Source: an uncultured Chloroflexota bacterium
Lineage (GTDB): Bacteria; Chloroflexota; Anaerolineae; Aggregatilineales; Phototrophicaceae
Reading direction: 5' to 3'
NCBI GenBank assembly: GCA_937974245.1
Contig: CALJKV010000088.1
Location: forward strand, 1 to 27,235
DNA: 27,235 bases
The position numbers were made by a program, and so were the translations under genes. Positions 24,130 to 27,235 of the stretch are shown one piece after another. The notes under the pieces are model-generated. The model was not told the DNA's origin and did not search any database. It worked only from the letters and a program-made list of their open reading frames with translations. How positions within the stretch are numbered: the stretch's first letter is position 1; each line of letters opens with the position of its first letter.

Positions 24130-24675
24130 TCACGTATTCTGTTTTTCGGTTTGTCCAGCCCTGGCACACAGGGCGGCTAATTCGCTGCGATGTTCGGCCT
24201 CATGCTGACATAAATGATGCAGCACCCACTCCGGCGTCACGTCATACTTGGGCAGGCTGCGGGGGCGGCGAAAGTCTTCCAGCGTCATGCTACGAAACGC
24301 CGCCAGGAGATGCCAGCGGACAGCCGCCAATCCAGTCCAGTACCACCCATAAGCCTTGCCATCTACCCTGGTCAACTTACCGTGATCGTCACGCACATCA
24401 TAGGAGAACAGGGGTACAAGACCCTCCGGCCATTCACTTTGCAGCACATCGGAATACAACCAGTCCAGCTCAATCGCGGCAATATGGTACAGCAACGTGC
24501 CAACCGTAAATCCACTTGGCTCTATCGCCAAATCCACATGAGCCGAATTAAAGCCCTTGAGCGCCACTCGTGTCCGGCGGCGTGCATCTTCCAGCATCCA
24601 TAACGCCCGCCCAATCTCCGGCGGACAGTCAGGGAGCGGATTGACCAACAGTGATGTTCCACCTTTATCCGGCAT
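24130..24675 (-). CDS. DinB-family metal-binding protein (first)
   Basis: A four-helix-bundle protein of the DinB/YfiT superfamily, 181 residues. The metal-binding histidines are His64 (LLYHIAAIELDW), His158 and His162 (HLCQHEAEHRSEL), the usual triad for Zn or Ni. Members include thiol-dependent transferases (bacillithiol or mycothiol) and many of unknown role. The ATG begins two bases after the stop codon of the second acyl-CoA dehydrogenase, and the first dehydrogenase follows 12 bases later, so it is embedded in a fatty-acid oxidation operon. This invites a role in handling reactive thiols or aldehydes there, but this is inference. Confidence 0.85.
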   Translation of the reverse strand: MPDKGGTSLLVNPLPDCPPEIGRALWMLEDARRRTRVALKGFNSAHVDLAIEPSGFTVGTLLYHIAAIELDWLYSDVLQSEWPEGLVPLFSYDVRDDHGKLTRVDGKAYGWYWTGLAAVRWHLLAAFRSMTLEDFRRPRSLPKYDVTPEWVLHHLCQHEAEHRSELAALCARAGQTEKQNT

Positions 24676-24677
24676 AG

Positions 24678-25775
24678 CTATACCATCGCCAGGCCATCAA
24701 AGGTCGGGAAACCGCGCCCGTTACGCAGCCAGCGCTCCACCGGGTACTCGCGGATGAATCCGTAACCGCCCAGCGTTTGCAGGCCACCATCCGTGACGTA
24801 CAACACCATCTGGTCGGCATACTGTTTGGCAAGGTACGCTTCCGCCGAGGCATCCGCACCCTGGTCGAGCTTCCAGGCAGCTTCCCAGGCCATCAGCCGG
24901 GCAGAATCCACTTCAATCGCCATCTCAGCCAGCATGAATGCAATCGCCTGGTTTTGGGCGATGGGCTTACCGAACTGGACCCGCTCTTTAGCATAGTCAC
25001 GCGCATACTCATACGACGCCCGCGCCACACCGACAGCCATCGCCGCCAGTGCGACTTGCCCACGACTGAGTATGGCATTGACGTCACAGCCCGCAGCGCC
25101 GCCCAGTCGGGCCGATTCTTCGACCACGACATCGGTGAACCTGACACGGAAGGTCGGCAGCGCCCGCAGCCCCATCAACAGTTCCCGTTTTTCAATTTCC
25201 ACCCCGGGCGTATCTTTTTTGACGATATATCCATCCGTCACACCTGACTCGGCGTTCCGGGCATAGACCAGCAGCCATTCTGCATTGTCGGCCAGGGGGA
25301 CATAGGCTTTTGTGCCATTGAGAGTGATTTTGCCACCGGCTGCCGTCGCTGTGGTTTTCAGGTTATGCGCATCGAACAGCACACCTGGCTCAAGCAGCGC
25401 CGCCGTCGCGGGAGCGAACGACTCTTCCAGAAACATTGGCAGCAGGGTTTCTTTCTGCTCCGGTGTGCCGTAAAGCGTAACCGGGTAGGCGAACAGCGCC
25501 GGAGTCATAACATGCATCGCCACGCTAAGGTCGCCAAACGCCAGTTCTTCCGCCGCCAGCACGCCGGTGATGGCGCTCATCTCGCCAAAACCGCCCAGTT
25601 CTTCCGGGATAGCTGAGGGCACAAGTCCCATCTGCCAGCCCGTGTTCACTACCGACATCTGCGGGGTGCTTTCTTCATCGGACTCATGGGCGATCTGACG
25701 AATCTCGTTGAGCGCGTAACGGCGCATCGTGTCAATCAACAGTTGTTGATCTTCGGTTGGAGTGAAACTTACCAT
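24678..25775 (-). CDS. Acyl-CoA dehydrogenase lacking the usual catalytic Glu
   Basis: 365 residues from the ATG at 25775, preceded by GAGAGG with an 8-base gap; a longer frame to 25835 is unsupported. The flavoprotein fold is clear: the helical N-terminus, EELGGFGEMSAITGVLAAEELAFGD, and GLQTLGGYGFIREYPVERWLRNGRG. Two positions differ from the family. The C-terminal motif is TFDGLAMV with Asp360 where YEGT with glutamate is usual, and the protein stops five residues later, so the last helix is missing. The middle flavin motif (normally TEPxAGSD) is also replaced, by LLEPGVLFDA. It may be a partner subunit of the intact enzyme encoded downstream, or have changed chemistry. It is translationally coupled to the DinB gene after it. 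Confidence 0.88.
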   Translation of the reverse strand: MVSFTPTEDQQLLIDTMRRYALNEIRQIAHESDEESTPQMSVVNTGWQMGLVPSAIPEELGGFGEMSAITGVLAAEELAFGDLSVAMHVMTPALFAYPVTLYGTPEQKETLLPMFLEESFAPATAALLEPGVLFDAHNLKTTATAAGGKITLNGTKAYVPLADNAEWLLVYARNAESGVTDGYIVKKDTPGVEIEKRELLMGLRALPTFRVRFTDVVVEESARLGGAAGCDVNAILSRGQVALAAMAVGVARASYEYARDYAKERVQFGKPIAQNQAIAFMLAEMAIEVDSARLMAWEAAWKLDQGADASAEAYLAKQYADQMVLYVTDGGLQTLGGYGFIREYPVERWLRNGRGFPTFDGLAMV

Positions 25776-25835
25776 AGATAGAGCCTCTCTTAGATAGTTA
25801 TCGTATCCGGGTTGGTATCCCCCGGATTTAATCAT

Positions 25836-25859
25836 CAGGCCTGCTGTGACACAGGCCTG
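25836..25859 (-). terminator. Hairpin between the second DinB gene and acyl-CoA dehydrogenase
   Basis: CAGGCCTG (25836-25843, itself a palindrome) is repeated exactly at 25852-25859 and can form an 8-bp stem with an 8-base loop. It lies 13 bases after the DinB stop codon on the minus strand and is followed by ATGATTAAAT. It is a likely weak terminator. Confidence 0.5.
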
Positions 25860-25872
25860 TATGCTGACTCGT

Positions 25873-26358
25873 TTATGACTGCTTCTCGCGCAGAACGCGC
25901 AAAATCTGTTCCAGGTGGTTTACGTCATGCCAGGCAGTGACAATCAACTGGTCCTGCAGGCTGACCTGGCCGCGTACCGGATGATTCGCGATACGTGTCC
26001 AGGCCGCTTCCGGCAGCGCCTCCTGGTAGGCGATGTATTCACCGCGTATCCGCACCCAGTCGGCATATACCGCATAAATGTCCTGTTCGTGATATTTGTT
26101 CTGAGCAGCTAATTCGTCAGGACTGGGGAAAGGGAGATCAGGAACATCCTGCTCAACGGTGATACGGGCACGATGCAGGAAAATCGCCTCGAAGTCACGC
26201 AGGTGGCATAAAACTTGCAGCGCCGTCCAGCCTTCCCCGCTGTCCCGATAGGTCGTCAGGTCATGCAGGGGAGTATCCCGGACGATGTAGCCAATGTTCT
26301 TCAGATTCTTGCGCATCTGGTCGTACTGCCAACCACGAATCACACTTGCCGCGATCAT
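25873..26358 (-). CDS. DinB-family metal-binding protein (second)
   Basis: 161 residues of the DinB/YfiT superfamily with the metal-binding His triad His52 (LCHLRDFE), His144 and His148 (AWHDVNHLEQIL). It is closer to the stress-protein type with a GEGWTALQVLCHLRDFE motif and differs clearly in sequence from the other DinB protein in this window. It is therefore not a recent tandem copy. It reads toward the acyl-CoA dehydrogenase gene but is separated from it by a hairpin and about 100 bases, so co-transcription is uncertain. The start ATG at 26358 lies close after the membrane-protein gene (44-base gap). Confidence 0.85.
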   Translation of the reverse strand: MIAASVIRGWQYDQMRKNLKNIGYIVRDTPLHDLTTYRDSGEGWTALQVLCHLRDFEAIFLHRARITVEQDVPDLPFPSPDELAAQNKYHEQDIYAVYADWVRIRGEYIAYQEALPEAAWTRIANHPVRGQVSLQDQLIVTAWHDVNHLEQILRVLREKQS

Positions 26359-26402
26359 GTTTCCCTCATTTCCCTCATTGAATGATTATCAAAGTTTATC
26401 GC

Positions 26403-27047
26403 TTAACTAGCCGCCCGCGACTGCCCCCAGAAATACCAGGCAAAGAGCGGCATCCCCACCAGGAAGAACAACCCGCGCAGCGCGATCAGCCCGGTATTGG
26501 CGACACCCAGCACACCCACCAGCGGGAACGCCAGCATCAACACCACGATGACCCACTCCAGCAGGCCGCGACGCGGGAAGACGACCCCGAAGGCATACAG
26601 CGCCGCGAATGCCCCCATCCACTTGAGATTGGTCAGAACATAGATAAGGGGCAGCGCCGGATCGGTCAGGGGCATGCCGTTCTGCGCTCCCTGTGCATAA
26701 ACGATGAACAGCGCGTTTTCTGTGGCGTCCATCAACGCCGCGAAAATCCCTGCGCCCAGACCAATCAGGGCGAACGCCCGCGCTTTCTCCGCCGTGACGG
26801 CGTACAAACCAGTGAACACCAGCAAGTAGCTCAACACAAACAGCGAGTCCGCGCCAAAGAAACCGAGCGCAATGCCCGGATGCTCATTTGACGCCCGCAC
26901 AAAGTCGGCGGTGGGCACTGGAAAACCACTGGGCTGCACGCTGATACCATCCGGCATGGAGGTCCCGGCGACCGCCTGAAAGATGACGGCCACAAACGCC
27001 AAAACCGCCGCCAGCGCCGCCGCTTGAAAAACTGTCTTTTTTTCCAT
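26403..27047 (-). CDS. Six-TM integral membrane protein, unknown function
   Basis: 214 residues with about six membrane segments (near 8-30, 58-82, 90-118, 135-158, 165-185, 188-210) and short loops. The N-terminus MEKKTVFQAAALAAVLAFVAVIFQ looks like an uncleaved first helix. The motif DATENALFIVYAQG in the third segment is distinctive. GAGG lies 9 bases before the ATG at 27047. I do not recognise the family for certain; DUF4386-type proteins have a similar layout. It is first in the minus-strand run, 44 bases before the second DinB gene. Confidence 0.7.
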   Translation of the reverse strand: MEKKTVFQAAALAAVLAFVAVIFQAVAGTSMPDGISVQPSGFPVPTADFVRASNEHPGIALGFFGADSLFVLSYLLVFTGLYAVTAEKARAFALIGLGAGIFAALMDATENALFIVYAQGAQNGMPLTDPALPLIYVLTNLKWMGAFAALYAFGVVFPRRGLLEWVIVVLMLAFPLVGVLGVANTGLIALRGLFFLVGMPLFAWYFWGQSRAAS

Positions 27048-27101
27048 AATTTTTTCCTCAATCTAAGATATTCTTCATGTGAAACAAGGATATGAGATTT
27101 C

Positions 27102-27156
27102 TTAGCTGCTGGCGGGTTAGCATCTTAGCTGGTTAGCACTTTAGCTTTTTAGCAGG
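27102..27156. repeat. Degenerate 8-bp tandem repeat (TTAGCNNN)
   Basis: TTAGC occurs at 27102, 27117, 27125, 27133, 27141 and 27149. The last five are spaced exactly 8 bases, giving units TTAGCATC, TTAGCTGG, TTAGCACT, TTAGCTTT and TTAGCAGG. It lies in the non-coding right end of the window, upstream of the membrane-protein gene. The motif TAGCTGCTGG is shared with the heptamer repeat near 11700. Confidence 0.75.
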
Positions 27157-27235
27157 TCAGGATTTCTTGCTGTCCGGCTATCAGAAGCCATTTGAAAAGT
27201 CAATTTGCTGCCTGAAGTCGTACTAAACGGCGCAC

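Overview
The window looks like a piece of the chromosome of a moderately GC-rich, free-living bacterium. The best guess is a Chloroflexota (Anaerolineae-type) genome. Support for this is indirect: a TPR protein with the LDPNNEMGWLWLS type of repeat, a secreted SH3/FecR-like protein, a stand-alone rpsD, and a multi-gene beta-oxidation set next to DinB-family proteins. No marker gene fixes the lineage. There is no rRNA, tRNA, CRISPR array, transposase or phage gene that I can see.

Layout. (1) 1-3960: queG (epoxyqueuosine reductase, minus) diverges from a degenerate class I methyltransferase (plus). The methyltransferase faces an Hsp20 chaperone (minus) across a hairpin terminator. A split ThrE-type exporter (two overlapping plus genes) follows. 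(2) 3960-5300: a more AT-rich accessory patch with a hypothetical protein and a VapBC toxin-antitoxin pair. vapC carries a one-base frameshift. A palindrome overlaps the vapB -10 box. (3) 5320-10645: an MFS transporter, a TPR membrane protein overlapping a rhomboid protease by 7 bases, a terminator, then a secreted FecR-like/SH3 protein. (4) 10646-12998: rpsD with its own promoter and terminator, a short heptamer repeat, an AT-rich orphan gene, and a 44-codon ORF followed by a strong terminator. (5) 12999-17269: aldo/keto reductase (plus), then the minus-strand genes ansA, dcyD and fabI. (6) 17391-19719: a kinase-like phosphotransferase (minus) diverging from a homologue of the cyanobacterial long-chain acyl-ACP reductase (plus). 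(7) 19879-27047: a minus-strand run that reads DUF-like membrane protein, DinB, acyl-CoA dehydrogenase, DinB, acyl-CoA dehydrogenase, STAS-like protein, FadN-type 3-hydroxyacyl-CoA dehydrogenase/enoyl-CoA hydratase. The right edge carries an octamer tandem repeat.

How it fits together. The right half is dominated by acyl-chain metabolism. FabI makes acyl-ACP. The AAR-like protein could reduce acyl-ACP to fatty aldehyde. The two acyl-CoA dehydrogenases and FadN would carry out beta-oxidation steps 1 to 3; no thiolase lies inside the window.

Most noteworthy: the AAR-like reductase with conserved catalytic cysteine and no neighbouring aldehyde-deformylating oxygenase; the two acyl-CoA dehydrogenases, one lacking the usual catalytic glutamate, separated by a translationally coupled DinB gene; the frameshifted vapC with an intact operator; and the small repeat and inverted-repeat structures between genes. 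I do not see a complete novel defence or mobile system.
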